From NCBI GenBank assembly GCA_037892765.1, contig JBBKBW010000011.1: a DNA stretch of 64,000 bases. One strand, written 5' to 3'. Source of the stretch: Clostridium_AQ sp900552125 (GTDB lineage: Bacteria > Bacillota_I > Bacilli_A > Erysipelotrichales > Erysipelotrichaceae). The notes beneath the pieces are model-generated. The model saw only the letters and a list, made by a program, of their open reading frames with translations. It made no database searches and had not been told where the DNA came from. Positions within the stretch are counted from its first letter, which is position 1. Every line of letters starts with the position of its first letter. Both the position numbers and the translations under genes were made by a program. Positions 25,469 through 34,755 of this stretch are shown here, one piece after another.

Positions 25469-27760
25469 TTAATAATCATTCATACCAGGAACGATCATTT
25501 CTTCTAATTCTTCTTTTTTTCTTTTACGTTTTTTCTTCACATGTTTTTTAGGATTACGATGAATTCTAATCTGATACCACAATTGTGCCGCAATAAACAA
25601 TGAACTTCCTGCACCAACTGCAATTCCAACAAACAATGTTAAGCAGAATATCTGAATTGCACTGCTACCCATTAGCAACAAAGTAATAACAGGTAAAATT
25701 GTAGTGAATGTAGATAAGATCGAACGAGTTGCTGTTCTTTGTAAAGCTTCATTCACAATCATACGATAATCTTCTTTCGTTGTAGTGGAGAGTTTTCTGC
25801 CTCTCATTTCATCACGAATACGATCAAAGACAACAATAGAGTTATTGATTGAATATCCAATAATCGTTAATAATACCGCGATAATTTCAGTATTTACTTC
25901 TAAACGAAGAATTGCACATACAGCAATAATGAAGAATACATCATGAATCAGTCCGACAATACCGCTTAATGCATAATCCCATTTAAATCGAATAGAAATA
26001 TAAATCAATACGCCAATCCATGCCAAGATAGAAATTAAGATAGCACTACGCATTAATTCCTGACCAATGACAGGTGATACGATATTATCATTAACTTCAT
26101 GTCCATAAGTTTCCTGTAAACTTGATTTCACATTGGATAGTGTATCCTCATCCATTGCGTCCTTCACAAATACGGTTGCAGTATTGCTCTTTTCACCATT
26201 GATTTTAATACTGTTTGCATCAACACCTAATTCTTCTAATTGTTTATCCAAAGTATCTTTTGAAATCTCTGTAGCACTTTGCACTGTCAGTTTCGTACCG
26301 CTTGTAAAGTCGATTCCCCAATTCAAAGCACCATTTCCCTGTACGCCGTTGAAAATCATACACGCTAGACCAATTCCAATCACACAAACAGAGAAACCAA
26401 TAAAATATTTTGCATTTTTGATAAAATCAAATTTATCGAAGAAACCATAATAGAAACGTTCCTGTCCTTTATTCACATCTGGAATATGTTCTTTCTTAAC
26501 ACCAAATAAAGCATATTTATTATCCAGCCAACCGCTTTCTACCAATAGAGACATCAGGAATTTTGCGACAAACACAATAACAATAATCGTTGTAATTGTA
26601 GATACGATTAACATCGTCGCAAATCCTTTTACAGTTCCTGTTCCAAAGATATACAAAATCAAAGCACAAATGAACGTAGTGAACTGAGCATCAAAAATAG
26701 TTACAAATGACTTAGAGCTTCCTTCATAGAATGCAGTTTTTACACTTCTTCCTGAATATAATGCATCTCTTATTCGCTCAAAGGTCAGGATATTAGAATC
26801 AGCTGCCATTCCAACACCTAGTACTAAAGCTGCTATACCAGATAGAGTAAATACAGCTCCCATTGCATTAAAGATAAGGAAAACCACAAACACATATGTT
26901 CCTAAGGTAATTGCAGAAATTACCCCTGGAAGACGGTAATATATAATCATAAATAACATGATCAGCGCAATACCAATACCTCCAGCAAGCATTGTTTCAC
27001 TAAATGCATTGATACCATAATCGGCAGTAACCGCATTACTGTACTGTTCTGTCATTTTTACTGGAAGTGAACCAGAATTGATCAGATCCTTTAATTCAGT
27101 TGCTTCTTCTTTTGTGAAGTTTCCACTAATCTGTGCACTTGTAGAATTAATCCCCTCACTTACAGTAGCAGCAGAGATGAATTTAGGATTTTCACTATCT
27201 TTCTCAGCAGCATATGAATCTGTTTCCGAATCAAAATCCAGCCAAGCTACCATGATATTATTTCCGCTTCCCATCTCAGATACTTGTTTTGTTACTTCAT
27301 AAAATTTTTCCTGATCCGCTAACTTTAAGCTTACAATCGGATTTCCATACTCATCATAAACAACACTAGCTCCACCTTCCTGTAAGACAGTTGAATCCAT
27401 CAAAAGGTTATCATTAACATCTCGGAAAGTTAAATTTGCAGTTGATGATATAACTCTTCTTGCCTGTTCAGCATTTTTTACACCTGCAAGCTGCACGCGA
27501 ATACGATTGTCCCCTTCAACCGTAATTTCCGGCTCATTTACACCTAAAACATCGATACGTTTTTCAACTGATTTCGCAACTGCAGACATGGATGGAAGAC
27601 TTTTTCCTTCCAATGGACTTACTTCATAAAGAATTTCAAAGCCGCCCTGCAGATCCAAACCTAATTTCATATTTTCACGAATCGAAGGGATGCAAGTCAC
27701 GATTAAAGTTAGTAAGGTCAATACTGTAATCGCAAAGACCGCTAGACGTGATTTCTTCAT
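25469..27760 (-). CDS. secDF: Fused protein translocase subunit SecDF
   Basis: The 763-residue RND-type membrane protein aids SecYEG-mediated export using the proton gradient. The SecD half has the first helix plus LGLDLQGGFEILYEV, a periplasmic P1-like region, and membrane helices from about 250 with GMAADSNILTFERIRD. The SecF half starts near 440 with GIDFTSGTKLTV and GYSINNSIVVFDRIRDEM. Twelve membrane helices in total are expected. The end is a Lys/Arg-rich tail. SecD and SecF are separate in E. coli but fused in many Bacillota. Its ATG overlaps the comN stop by one base (TAATG). Confidence 0.94.
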   Translation of the reverse strand: MKKSRLAVFAITVLTLLTLIVTCIPSIRENMKLGLDLQGGFEILYEVSPLEGKSLPSMSAVAKSVEKRIDVLGVNEPEITVEGDNRIRVQLAGVKNAEQARRVISSTANLTFRDVNDNLLMDSTVLQEGGASVVYDEYGNPIVSLKLADQEKFYEVTKQVSEMGSGNNIMVAWLDFDSETDSYAAEKDSENPKFISAATVSEGINSTSAQISGNFTKEEATELKDLINSGSLPVKMTEQYSNAVTADYGINAFSETMLAGGIGIALIMLFMIIYYRLPGVISAITLGTYVFVVFLIFNAMGAVFTLSGIAALVLGVGMAADSNILTFERIRDALYSGRSVKTAFYEGSSKSFVTIFDAQFTTFICALILYIFGTGTVKGFATMLIVSTITTIIVIVFVAKFLMSLLVESGWLDNKYALFGVKKEHIPDVNKGQERFYYGFFDKFDFIKNAKYFIGFSVCVIGIGLACMIFNGVQGNGALNWGIDFTSGTKLTVQSATEISKDTLDKQLEELGVDANSIKINGEKSNTATVFVKDAMDEDTLSNVKSSLQETYGHEVNDNIVSPVIGQELMRSAILISILAWIGVLIYISIRFKWDYALSGIVGLIHDVFFIIAVCAILRLEVNTEIIAVLLTIIGYSINNSIVVFDRIRDEMRGRKLSTTTKEDYRMIVNEALQRTATRSILSTFTTILPVITLLLMGSSAIQIFCLTLFVGIAVGAGSSLFIAAQLWYQIRIHRNPKKHVKKKRKRKKEELEEMIVPGMNDY

Positions 27761-28047
27761 TACTTATCTCCTCCAAATAAATCATCAAAGTCGTTCAAGC
27801 TCATTTTTGATCCCATAATGATTGCTTGTGTAGACAGATATGCTACTACATCACTTGCACTCATACGCTGAATATCATCAATTGCTTCATGTATATTATG
27901 CGGTTTATGAAATTTCCAATGTTCCTGTAACGAGCTTTCTACATGCTGATATGTCAAGGAAGGCAATTCTTCTCGCTTTAACTGATTCGTTTTCAAAGCA
28001 ATTGCTAGTTTTATGTATTTATCTTCTATTTTACTTTGACCACTCAT
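27760..28047 (-). CDS. comN: ComN-like post-transcriptional regulator
   Basis: A 95-residue protein resembling B. subtilis ComN (YrzD), a post-transcriptional regulator of the comE operon. Recognisable features are KYIKLAIALKTNQLKREELP, HVESSLQEHWKFHKPHNIHEAIDDI and the MSASDVVAYLSTQAI segment. The gene order spoVB-comN-secDF is the same as in Bacillus, which supports the call. The promoter upstream is strong and should drive comN-secDF. A comE target is present in this window (comEA at 53238). Confidence 0.78.
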   Translation of the reverse strand: MSGQSKIEDKYIKLAIALKTNQLKREELPSLTYQHVESSLQEHWKFHKPHNIHEAIDDIQRMSASDVVAYLSTQAIIMGSKMSLNDFDDLFGGDK

Positions 28048-28074
28048 AAGCTCCTCCTTAATATCATAGATATA

Positions 28075-28103
28075 ATTATAGCTTTAAATAGAGCTGAAAG
28101 CAA
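28075..28103 (-). promoter_or_regulatory. Promoter of comN-secDF
   Basis: TTGCTT (-35, 28098-28103), a 17-base spacer and TATAAT (-10, 28075-28080) lie upstream of comN. AAGGAGGAGC precedes the start codon. Confidence 0.7.
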
Positions 28104-28198
28104 TGTATTTTTTGTATCGCAACTATTTTTTTAGCCATCATAATTATTACATTACAATACCCATCTAAGAAAAAAAAATAGAAGAGGAGGCCACTTTT

Positions 28199-29509
28199 TT
28201 GAAAAAAACTGTACTAACATCTACCATCTATTTAATTACACTTTCCATTATATCAAAAATGCTTTCCTTCATCGTTCGAATAATTCTCGCAAGAAAATTA
28301 CCTGAACAGGCAATGAGTTATTATTCTTTGGCTGCACCGACTATGGTATTTGTAATCACTCTTGCACAGATGGGGATTCCTGCAGCCTTATCAAAGGTTA
28401 TCGCTCAAAGCAAACAGCCTTCTTCTCCTCTTATAGCTAGTATCATATTAGCTGTTATCAATAATCTTGTCATTATGGCAGCCTACCTTATTCTTCTTCC
28501 TCTTCTCGCAATTCATGTTTTTAAACAGGAAGATATCCTTCCCGTCCTATATGCTGTTCTCCCATTGATTCCACTTGTAACCTTATCCGGCATATTAAAG
28601 GGCTATCTGTTTGGTCTGCAGGAACATATACCTGCAACAGCCAGTCAGTTATTTGAAGAAGGCAGCAGAATACTATTTATTGTTCTGGTCTTTTATTTTT
28701 CACCTATGTTAGATATTATCACTATGGCGAAAGCCGCAATGCTCTCTATTAGCATTGGGGAAGCAAGCAGTTCTTTATATATGCTATATGTTTTACTCAG
28801 AAAAAAAAGAAATCCTCTACGAATTCCTTTATCAAAATTTCGTCTACAAAAACATCAATTTCAAGAAGTTCTTTCTGTTTCCATTCCTATGATGGGAAGT
28901 CGCATTATCGGCTCTCTTACTTACTTTCTTGAACCGATCGCCATGGTCATAGGCTTATCACAGGCAAGTGCGGCTTCCATGGTTCTTGCCTATGGCCAAT
29001 TAAATGGTTATGTTCTGCCCATTATCACAATGCCTAGCTTTATTACTGTCACACTAAGCAATTATCTGCTTCCTTCCTTTACCTATTCCTATACAAGAGG
29101 TTATCATGAACATGCTATGAAACTCTTTCGTATTATTATTAGCTGCTGCTTATTCATAGGTATCTGCTGCAGTTTACTATGTTACTTCTTTCCTGAACAA
29201 TTATTAAATCTGTTTTATCATAATACACAAGGAGCCCATATTCTTAAACAGCTTGCGATTCCTTTCGCATTATATTCCCTGCAACCACCCTTATCCAGCA
29301 TGCTTCATGCATTATCCCTTAGCTCAAAAAGTGTCCGTGACACCTTATATGGCTCTATTACACGTATTTTATGTATTCTATGTCTTACATCTGTCTACCA
29401 TGAATCAGTTTTACCTATCGCCTTAACAATTGGGATGCTTATTACCACATTATTTCATGCTATTCGCTTGTACCAGGCTTTTCGTCTTTATGAAAAAGAA
29501 CATTCCTAG
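28199..29509 (+). CDS. SpoVB/MurJ-like MOP-superfamily flippase
   Basis: A 436-residue multi-pass protein of the polysaccharide biosynthesis/SpoVB group, which is related to MurJ and moves lipid-linked cell-wall intermediates. Hydrophobic helices run through the whole length. Typical segments are SIISKMLSFIVRIILARKL, QMGIPAALSKVIA, GILKGYLFGLQEHIPATAS and PSFITVTLSNYLLPSF. B. subtilis SpoVB is about 518 residues, so this is shorter by roughly two helices. The start is TTG at 28199, eight bases after GAGGAGG. Sporulation cannot be inferred from it. The 3' end overlaps the DUF421 gene on the opposite strand by 50 bases. Confidence 0.82.
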   Translation: MKKTVLTSTIYLITLSIISKMLSFIVRIILARKLPEQAMSYYSLAAPTMVFVITLAQMGIPAALSKVIAQSKQPSSPLIASIILAVINNLVIMAAYLILLPLLAIHVFKQEDILPVLYAVLPLIPLVTLSGILKGYLFGLQEHIPATASQLFEEGSRILFIVLVFYFSPMLDIITMAKAAMLSISIGEASSSLYMLYVLLRKKRNPLRIPLSKFRLQKHQFQEVLSVSIPMMGSRIIGSLTYFLEPIAMVIGLSQASAASMVLAYGQLNGYVLPIITMPSFITVTLSNYLLPSFTYSYTRGYHEHAMKLFRIIISCCLFIGICCSLLCYFFPEQLLNLFYHNTQGAHILKQLAIPFALYSLQPPLSSMLHALSLSSKSVRDTLYGSITRILCILCLTSVYHESVLPIALTIGMLITTLFHAIRLYQAFRLYEKEHS

Positions 29510-30152
29510 TCTTAATTTCTTTTTTAATCACAAACAAACCATTCTTTTGATATATGCACAAAAAAACATCTTTAATATTATCGATCCCTTCCTTCAAAAG
29601 GGCTTTTTTTAACCATTCTTCATTAAGTGATAAATCTTCTAGCGCTTTTTTATCTACTGTTCCATCACTGATTAAAGGATTCGGATGTTTAACTTTGCAT
29701 TTATTCTTTGGTAAAATGGAAAGCTGTCCATTTGTCTCTAATATCGCAAATCCCACTTCTTCTGGAGAACATAGGTCCTTACTGCGAATCTGTGACATTA
29801 AATCATCAATATTGTAGCGTTCTTTACGCATAACATCCTGATTAATATGTCCATTATGAATAAGAATTGAAATTTCTCCATCAAACACACTTCTGATTTT
29901 TTTGCTTTTAAGAATGAGCCAAGAAATCAGCATCTGCAAGAAAGCCAACGTAAAAATCGGTACTAAAGATTTAAAGATACTTTCATCCTCATTACTTATT
30001 GAAATAGCCAATAATTCACTCATTACAAAATAAATAACGATATCAAATACAGAAAGTTCCCCCACCTCTCGTTTTCCCATAAGACGAAGCGCGAAGATAA
30101 TCACAAAATAAAAGATAAAACTTTTGACCATAAGATTAATATATTCCTGCAT
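29460..30152 (-). CDS. DUF421 (YetF/YrbG family) membrane protein
   Basis: The 230-residue protein has three N-terminal membrane helices (about 9-25, 36-52 and 64-84) with the motif LRLMGKREVGELSVFDIVIYFVMSELLA (seen by MGKREVGELS and DIVIY), and a cytosolic C-terminal domain with SILIHNGHINQDVMRKERYNIDDLMSQIR-type sequence (IHNGHI, LMSQIRSK, VGFAILETNGQLSIL). This matches DUF421, including B. subtilis YrbG at the same place in this gene order. Function is not established. AAGGAAGATCAC precedes the ATG. The end overlaps the convergent flippase gene by 50 bases. Confidence 0.85.
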   Translation of the reverse strand: MQEYINLMVKSFIFYFVIIFALRLMGKREVGELSVFDIVIYFVMSELLAISISNEDESIFKSLVPIFTLAFLQMLISWLILKSKKIRSVFDGEISILIHNGHINQDVMRKERYNIDDLMSQIRSKDLCSPEEVGFAILETNGQLSILPKNKCKVKHPNPLISDGTVDKKALEDLSLNEEWLKKALLKEGIDNIKDVFLCIYQKNGLFVIKKEIKTRNVLFHKDEKPGTSE

Positions 30153-30213
30153 GTGATCTTCCTTCCAGCATAAAATACATGCGATTTACATACAGTAGAT
30201 TGAGGTGATTTTC

Positions 30214-30564
30214 TTGAAACAAAAAATGAAGAACTATGTGCAAGTATTCTCTCTACTGTTGATCTTAACACTTTTATTATCGCTCATCTTTTCGATTTTA
30301 TACTATTTTCATATCATTTCCACAACTGTATTTCACATTGGAAATACGATTGGTGGATTAATTGCTTATAGTATATCAGGAGTATTTCTAGGTCTTAAAA
30401 CAAACAAAAAAGCGCTATTTCATGCGCTTCCTGTAATTCTAATATGTTTTAGTGTTTCTTTTCTAATATCCAACTTTTCTTGGTACGGATTATTAGAAAA
30501 TATCGCAAAAAATGTTTTCTTTGTCATTTTCTGCTTAATCACATATGCAAAGTCAAATCATTAA
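30214..30564 (+). CDS. YrzE-like small membrane protein (TIGR04086 type)
   Basis: A 116-residue protein with about four membrane helices (12-33, 41-62, 71-90, 93-110), including a glycine-rich helix IGNTIGGLIAYSISGVFLGL. It resembles the TIGR04086/YrzE family, whose member sits between yrbF and yrbG in Bacillus, the same relative place. The start is TTG at 30214, six bases from GAGGTG. The apparent upstream GTG is part of the ribosome site. It overlaps the ruvB end by 4 bases on the opposite strand. Confidence 0.68.
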   Translation: MKQKMKNYVQVFSLLLILTLLLSLIFSILYYFHIISTTVFHIGNTIGGLIAYSISGVFLGLKTNKKALFHALPVILICFSVSFLISNFSWYGLLENIAKNVFFVIFCLITYAKSNH

Positions 30565-31574
30565 CGTGTATGTAAAAACAAGCCTTCATCAAGGTTATAC
30601 CCTAAATGACGATATGCTTTCTCTGTAACTACACGCCCTCGTGGTGTTCGATTGATAAACCCAATCTGTAATAAATACGGTTCATAAACATCTTCTAAGG
30701 TCATTGTTTCTTCTCCAATACTGCTTGCTAATGCATCAAGTCCAACTGGCCCACCTTTAAATCGTTCAATGATTCCTCTTAAGTATTTATGATCGACATG
30801 ATCCAATCCTAAATGATCAACTTTTAGTTTATCTAACGCCATTACAGCAACTTCTTTACTAATGACACCATCATTCATGACTGTCGCAAAATCACGTACA
30901 CGTCGGAATAAGCGATTCGCAATACGAGGTGTTCCTCTTGAACGTCTTGCAATCTCTAAAACTGCTTCCTCTTCGATTTCCGTATCCATTACACGAGCGG
31001 TTCTACTAATAATCTGCTGCAGTTCCCCTAATTCGTAAAATTCAAGCTGTGATACGATTCCAAAACGATCACGAAGCGGTGCAGTAAGATTTCCAGCACG
31101 TGTAGTAGCCCCAACAAGTGTAAATGGCGGTAGGTCTAAACGAATACTTCTTGTTGTAGCGCTATCCTTTCCAACAACGATATCAAGACAATAATCTTCC
31201 ATTGCTGGATATAAAATTTCTTCTACCTGTTTTGGCAAACGATGAATTTCATCTATAAACAAAACATCACCAGCTTCTAAAGTAGATAGGATAGCTGCTA
31301 AATCTCCGCCTTTTTCAATCGAAGGTCCACTTGTAATTTTAATATGTCCTCCCATTTCATTCGCAATGATGTAGGATAATGTAGTTTTACCTAACCCTGG
31401 AGGCCCATACAATAAGACATGATCCAAAGCTTCATTTCTTTGTTTGGCCGCTTCAATGAAAACTGTAAGATTTTCCTTTAATTGACGTTGTCCTATATAT
31501 TCCTGTAAAGATTGAGGACGAAGGGTAGCTTCTTCATCCATACTAAGTGCTTCATTTGATACTACTCTTTCCAT
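30561..31574 (-). CDS. ruvB: Holliday junction branch-migration helicase RuvB
   Basis: The 337-residue AAA+ motor drives branch migration at Holliday junctions with RuvA. Features are RPQSLQEYIGQRQLKENL, Walker A GPPGLGKTT (about 56-64), Walker B LFIDEIHRL, sensor VGATTRAGNLTAPLRDRFG, and a C-terminal winged-helix domain (VTEKAYRHLGY). Length is typical. AAGGAG lies 8 bases before the ATG. It is 3 bases from ruvA, forming a ruvAB pair. Confidence 0.96.
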   Translation of the reverse strand: MERVVSNEALSMDEEATLRPQSLQEYIGQRQLKENLTVFIEAAKQRNEALDHVLLYGPPGLGKTTLSYIIANEMGGHIKITSGPSIEKGGDLAAILSTLEAGDVLFIDEIHRLPKQVEEILYPAMEDYCLDIVVGKDSATTRSIRLDLPPFTLVGATTRAGNLTAPLRDRFGIVSQLEFYELGELQQIISRTARVMDTEIEEEAVLEIARRSRGTPRIANRLFRRVRDFATVMNDGVISKEVAVMALDKLKVDHLGLDHVDHKYLRGIIERFKGGPVGLDALASSIGEETMTLEDVYEPYLLQIGFINRTPRGRVVTEKAYRHLGYNLDEGLFLHTR

Positions 31575-31577
31575 TTG

Positions 31578-32159
31578 CTAGACTCCTTTTCTTTTAGCTA
31601 AAATGCCCAGCGCTTTACGAATATATTGATCGGTTGTCGCATCCTCCAATACACTCAATTCTTTCTTTATGCTATTCAGCTCTGCATTTTTATACCCTAA
31701 AGCTTTTAATGCTTCTAAAGCATCTGACAGCTGTTCATTTTCTTTAACTTCAATTTCTGTTATTTCTTCCACTAATTTGCCTTTCAGATCCAGTACGATC
31801 TGACTAGCTGTTTTAGCTCCTATTCCAGGCAAACCTTTTAAGGTCTTAATATCATTATTTTCAATTGCCGCTATCATATTTTTAGCAGGACATACACCTA
31901 ACATTCCTAATGCTGTTTTAGGTCCTACACCTTTTACACTAATCAATTGTAAAAATAAATCATGTTCCTCCATAGATGTAAACCCAAATAAAGTAATGGC
32001 ATCTTCACGAACATGCTGATACGTATATATAATTATTTCCGTATTTAACCGGACAGCCATAGGATTGGCAACATATACTCGATATCCAATTCCATTATTT
32101 TCTATAATCAAAGAATCATTTGTATAGCTATGCACTATTCCTTTTATAAATGCTATCAT
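31578..32159 (-). CDS. ruvA: Holliday junction DNA-binding protein RuvA
   Basis: The 193-residue tetrameric subunit recognises Holliday junctions and loads RuvB. It has the OB domain (MIAFIKGIVHSY...), two helix-hairpin-helix motifs (LISVKGVGPKTALGML and LKGLPGIGAKTASQIVLDLKGK) and a C-terminal RuvB-binding helix domain. The ATG at 32159 follows AAGGTGATAAAA. A GTG three codons earlier lies inside that site. Confidence 0.95.
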   Translation of the reverse strand: MIAFIKGIVHSYTNDSLIIENNGIGYRVYVANPMAVRLNTEIIIYTYQHVREDAITLFGFTSMEEHDLFLQLISVKGVGPKTALGMLGVCPAKNMIAAIENNDIKTLKGLPGIGAKTASQIVLDLKGKLVEEITEIEVKENEQLSDALEALKALGYKNAELNSIKKELSVLEDATTDQYIRKALGILAKRKGV

Positions 32160-32235
32160 TTTTATCACCTTTTCTATTTTATCATGAATATTTAAGAATT
32201 GCGATGTATAAAATCATATACCGCAAGATTATAAG

Positions 32236-32263
32236 TAAAAATGCACCTATTCAGATGCATTTA
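32236..32263 (-). terminator. Terminator after exoA
   Basis: On the minus strand ATGCATC and GGTGCAT form a 7-bp stem (one U-G) with a 6-base loop, then TTTTT. Confidence 0.65.
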
Positions 32264-32275
32264 TTTTTATATGAA

Positions 32276-33034
32276 TTATTGTTTGTTAAATTCCAATGAT
32301 ACTGGACAGTGATCACTGCCGAAAATATCTGTATGAATCTTAGCTCCCTGAATTGCATCTTTCGCATCTTCAGAAACTAAAAAATAGTCAATTCTCCATC
32401 CCGCATTCTTTTCTCTTGCTTTAAACCGATAACTCCACCAGGAATAAATGCCTTCCTGATCTGGATATAGGTAACGATAAGAATCAATAAAACCACTATC
32501 TAAAAGTACAGTCATTTTATTTCGTTCCTCATCTGTAAAGCCTGCATTTCTACGATTGGTTTTAGGATTTTTTAAATCAATTTCCTTATGTGCAACGTTC
32601 AGATCCCCACAAACCACTACACTTTTCTTTTCATTTAACTTATGCAGATATGCACGGAAATCATCTTCCCATACCATACGATAATCTAGTCGCAACAACC
32701 CATCTTTTGAATTAGGTGTATATACGCAAACTAAATAAAAATCATCATATTCGCAAGTGATAACACGCCCTTCATGATCATGTTCCTCAATACCAATTCC
32801 ATAAGTCACAGATAAAGGTTCTTTTTTAGAGAATACCATTGTTCCGCTATAGCCTTTTTTCTCTGCACTATTCATATATTGGAAATATCCCGGTGTCTCT
32901 ATTTCTAATTGTCCAGGCTGCATTTTTGTTTCCTGAATACAGAACACATCTGCATCTATTTCCTTAAAGAAATCCATAAACCCTTTTTGTACGCAGGCAC
33001 GAATTCCATTTACATTCCAAGATACTAATCGCAT
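32276..33034 (-). CDS. exoA: Exodeoxyribonuclease III / AP endonuclease
   Basis: This 252-residue endonuclease/exonuclease/phosphatase-family enzyme cuts DNA at abasic sites in base excision repair. Motifs are SWNVNGIRAC (5-14), FCIQETKMQ with the metal-binding Glu, YTPNS, GDLNVAHKEIDL, the NAGFTDEER loop and the catalytic GSDHCPVSLEF near the C-terminus. Length matches the family (about 250). GGAGGTAATATT precedes the ATG. It is a single-gene unit between obg and ruvA. Confidence 0.95.
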   Translation of the reverse strand: MRLVSWNVNGIRACVQKGFMDFFKEIDADVFCIQETKMQPGQLEIETPGYFQYMNSAEKKGYSGTMVFSKKEPLSVTYGIGIEEHDHEGRVITCEYDDFYLVCVYTPNSKDGLLRLDYRMVWEDDFRAYLHKLNEKKSVVVCGDLNVAHKEIDLKNPKTNRRNAGFTDEERNKMTVLLDSGFIDSYRYLYPDQEGIYSWWSYRFKAREKNAGWRIDYFLVSEDAKDAIQGAKIHTDIFGSDHCPVSLEFNKQ

Positions 33035-33097
33035 AATATTACCTCCAAGTTAAAAATATCATATCGTATATCTTGGAAAATTGCTAGTCATATAATC

Positions 33098-33121
33098 TAA
33101 AAAAACGGGGCTTGCCCGTTT
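33098..33121 (-). terminator. Terminator after obg
   Basis: On the minus strand AAACGGG pairs with CCCGTTT around a 5-base loop, followed by T. It overlaps the obg stop codon. Confidence 0.75.
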
Positions 33122-34409
33122 ATTCAATAAATTCAAACTGGATATCGCAGATCGTCACAACATCTCCATCCTGACACCCTGCATTGCGCAATGCTTCATC
33201 AATACCCATCTTGCGCATTTTACGCGCAAAACGCATAAAGTCTTCTTCATTATCCAATTTACTCATTTTAAAGCTTCGTTCTAATTCTTCACCAGTTAAT
33301 TCCCAGTTACCATTTCCTAAATTATGTACTTCAAAGGCTGGCTGTTCCGGTTCGAATTTATATAAAACACCTTCCGCATCTTCATCATTAGCTTCATCAT
33401 TATATAATGGGAATTGTGGTGTTGTTTCTAATAAATCTGCAGCACGATATAATACTGGATCTAATCCTTCTGCGATAATCGTCGTTGTTTCAAATACTTC
33501 AACATCTGGATAAGCTTCTTTAAAACGTTTCAGATTATTCTGAGCATCCTCTAAATCCATCTTGTTTGCTAAAACAATCTGAGGACGTTCCATTAGACGA
33601 TATTCATAATTTGCTAGTTCTTCATTGATGATTTTATAATCTTCAACAGGATCTCGTCCATCATTTGCCCCCATATCTACAACATGAATTATTACTCGAC
33701 AACGTTCAATATGGCGTAGAAACTGATGCCCTAAACCTTTTCCTTCACTAGCTCCTTCAATTAATCCAGGTAAGTCTGCCATAACAAAGCTTCTTCCATC
33801 TGGCACCTGTACCATTCCTAAATTTGGCGCGAGTGTTGTAAAGTGATACTCTGCAATTTCAGGTTTTGCTTTAGAAACAACAGATAAAAGAGTGGATTTT
33901 CCTACAGATGGAAAACCAACAAGACCAACATCTGCCAAGACTTTTAGTTCGACCATAATGTCACGTTCTTCTCCAGGTGCTCCCAGTTCACTATACTGAG
34001 GTGCCGTGTTTTTACTGGATTTAAAGTGAAAATTACCTCGTCCGCCTTTTCCGCCTTTCGCAATGATTTCTTTCTGTCCTTTTCGAGTTAAATCTGCTAA
34101 GATTCTTCCTGTTTTTTCATCTTTCACAATTGTACCCTGTGGAACCTTAATAATACAATCAGCGCCATTTGCTCCATGCATTTTTTTAGTTTTACCATTA
34201 CCGCCTGGTTCAGCCTTCATTTTACGATTATAGCGTAAATCCAATAATGTCGTTTTTCCTTCATCTACCATAAAAACAACATTTCCGCCATCTCCGCCAT
34301 CTCCGCCGCTTGGACCTCCATAGGCCACATATTTTTCTCGCCGGAAAGCAACGATTCCATCTCCGCCTTTTCCAGCTTTCACATGAACTTTTACACGATC
34401 TATAAACAT
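33120..34409 (-). CDS. obg: Obg family GTPase
   Basis: The 429-residue GTPase acts in late 50S assembly and links growth to GTP/ppGpp. In order: glycine-rich Obg fold (about 1-158, e.g. GGPSGGDGGDGGNVVF, GGKGGRGN), G domain (about 159-330) with GFPSVGKSTLL, DLPGLIEG and NKMD, and the OCT domain characteristic of Firmicutes (about 350-429, ending in GDVVTICDIQFEF). It follows rpmA, as in most bacteria. AAGGAGGTGTCGGA precedes the ATG. Confidence 0.96.
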   Translation of the reverse strand: MFIDRVKVHVKAGKGGDGIVAFRREKYVAYGGPSGGDGGDGGNVVFMVDEGKTTLLDLRYNRKMKAEPGGNGKTKKMHGANGADCIIKVPQGTIVKDEKTGRILADLTRKGQKEIIAKGGKGGRGNFHFKSSKNTAPQYSELGAPGEERDIMVELKVLADVGLVGFPSVGKSTLLSVVSKAKPEIAEYHFTTLAPNLGMVQVPDGRSFVMADLPGLIEGASEGKGLGHQFLRHIERCRVIIHVVDMGANDGRDPVEDYKIINEELANYEYRLMERPQIVLANKMDLEDAQNNLKRFKEAYPDVEVFETTTIIAEGLDPVLYRAADLLETTPQFPLYNDEANDEDAEGVLYKFEPEQPAFEVHNLGNGNWELTGEELERSFKMSKLDNEEDFMRFARKMRKMGIDEALRNAGCQDGDVVTICDIQFEFIE

Positions 34410-34439
34410 TCCGACACCTCCTTCTTAATTTTTTCAAAA

Positions 34440-34465
34440 ATAAAATCCCCAAACCGGGGATTTTT
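34440..34465 (-). terminator. Terminator after rpmA
   Basis: AAAATCCCC and GGGGATTTT form a 9-bp stem with a 5-base loop, followed by TTA. It partly separates rplU-prp-rpmA from obg. Confidence 0.75.
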
Positions 34466-34468
34466 AAA

Positions 34469-34753
34469 TTACGCCTGTGGGTAAACAGATACTTTTTTCT
34501 TATCTTTACCTAAACGTTCGTATTTTACAACACCATTCACTTTAGCGAATAACGTGTCATCTCCACCTTTTCCAACGTTAGTTCCCGGGTGAATTTTTGT
34601 ACCACGCTGGCGGTAAATGATGCTGCCTGCATGACAGTACTGCCCATCAGCTAATTTAGCTCCAAGACGTTTGGATTCAGAGTCACGACCGTTCTTAGTA
34701 GAACCTACTCCCTTTTTAGATGCGAACAGCTGGATATCTAATACAAATTTCAT
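34469..34753 (-). CDS. rpmA: 50S ribosomal protein L27 with Prp-cleaved N-terminal extension
   Basis: The 94-residue bL27 sits near the peptidyl-transferase centre. It starts with MKFVLDIQLFASKKG: the first ten residues are the Firmicute-specific extension, and Prp in related species cuts between Phe and Ala to expose ASKKG. The core has STKNGRDSESKRLGAKL, QRGTKIHPG and GGDDTLFAK. The ATG at 34753 has GGAGGTG upstream; the nominal GTG two codons earlier lies in the site. It directly follows prp. Confidence 0.96.
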   Translation of the reverse strand: MKFVLDIQLFASKKGVGSTKNGRDSESKRLGAKLADGQYCHAGSIIYRQRGTKIHPGTNVGKGGDDTLFAKVNGVVKYERLGKDKKKVSVYPQA

Positions 34754-34755
34754 AA

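Noticed and set aside
28199..29509. SpoVB-like gene as evidence of sporulation
   Set aside because: The family is also found in non-sporulating bacteria as a general lipid-II-type flippase; no sporulation-specific gene is in the window.
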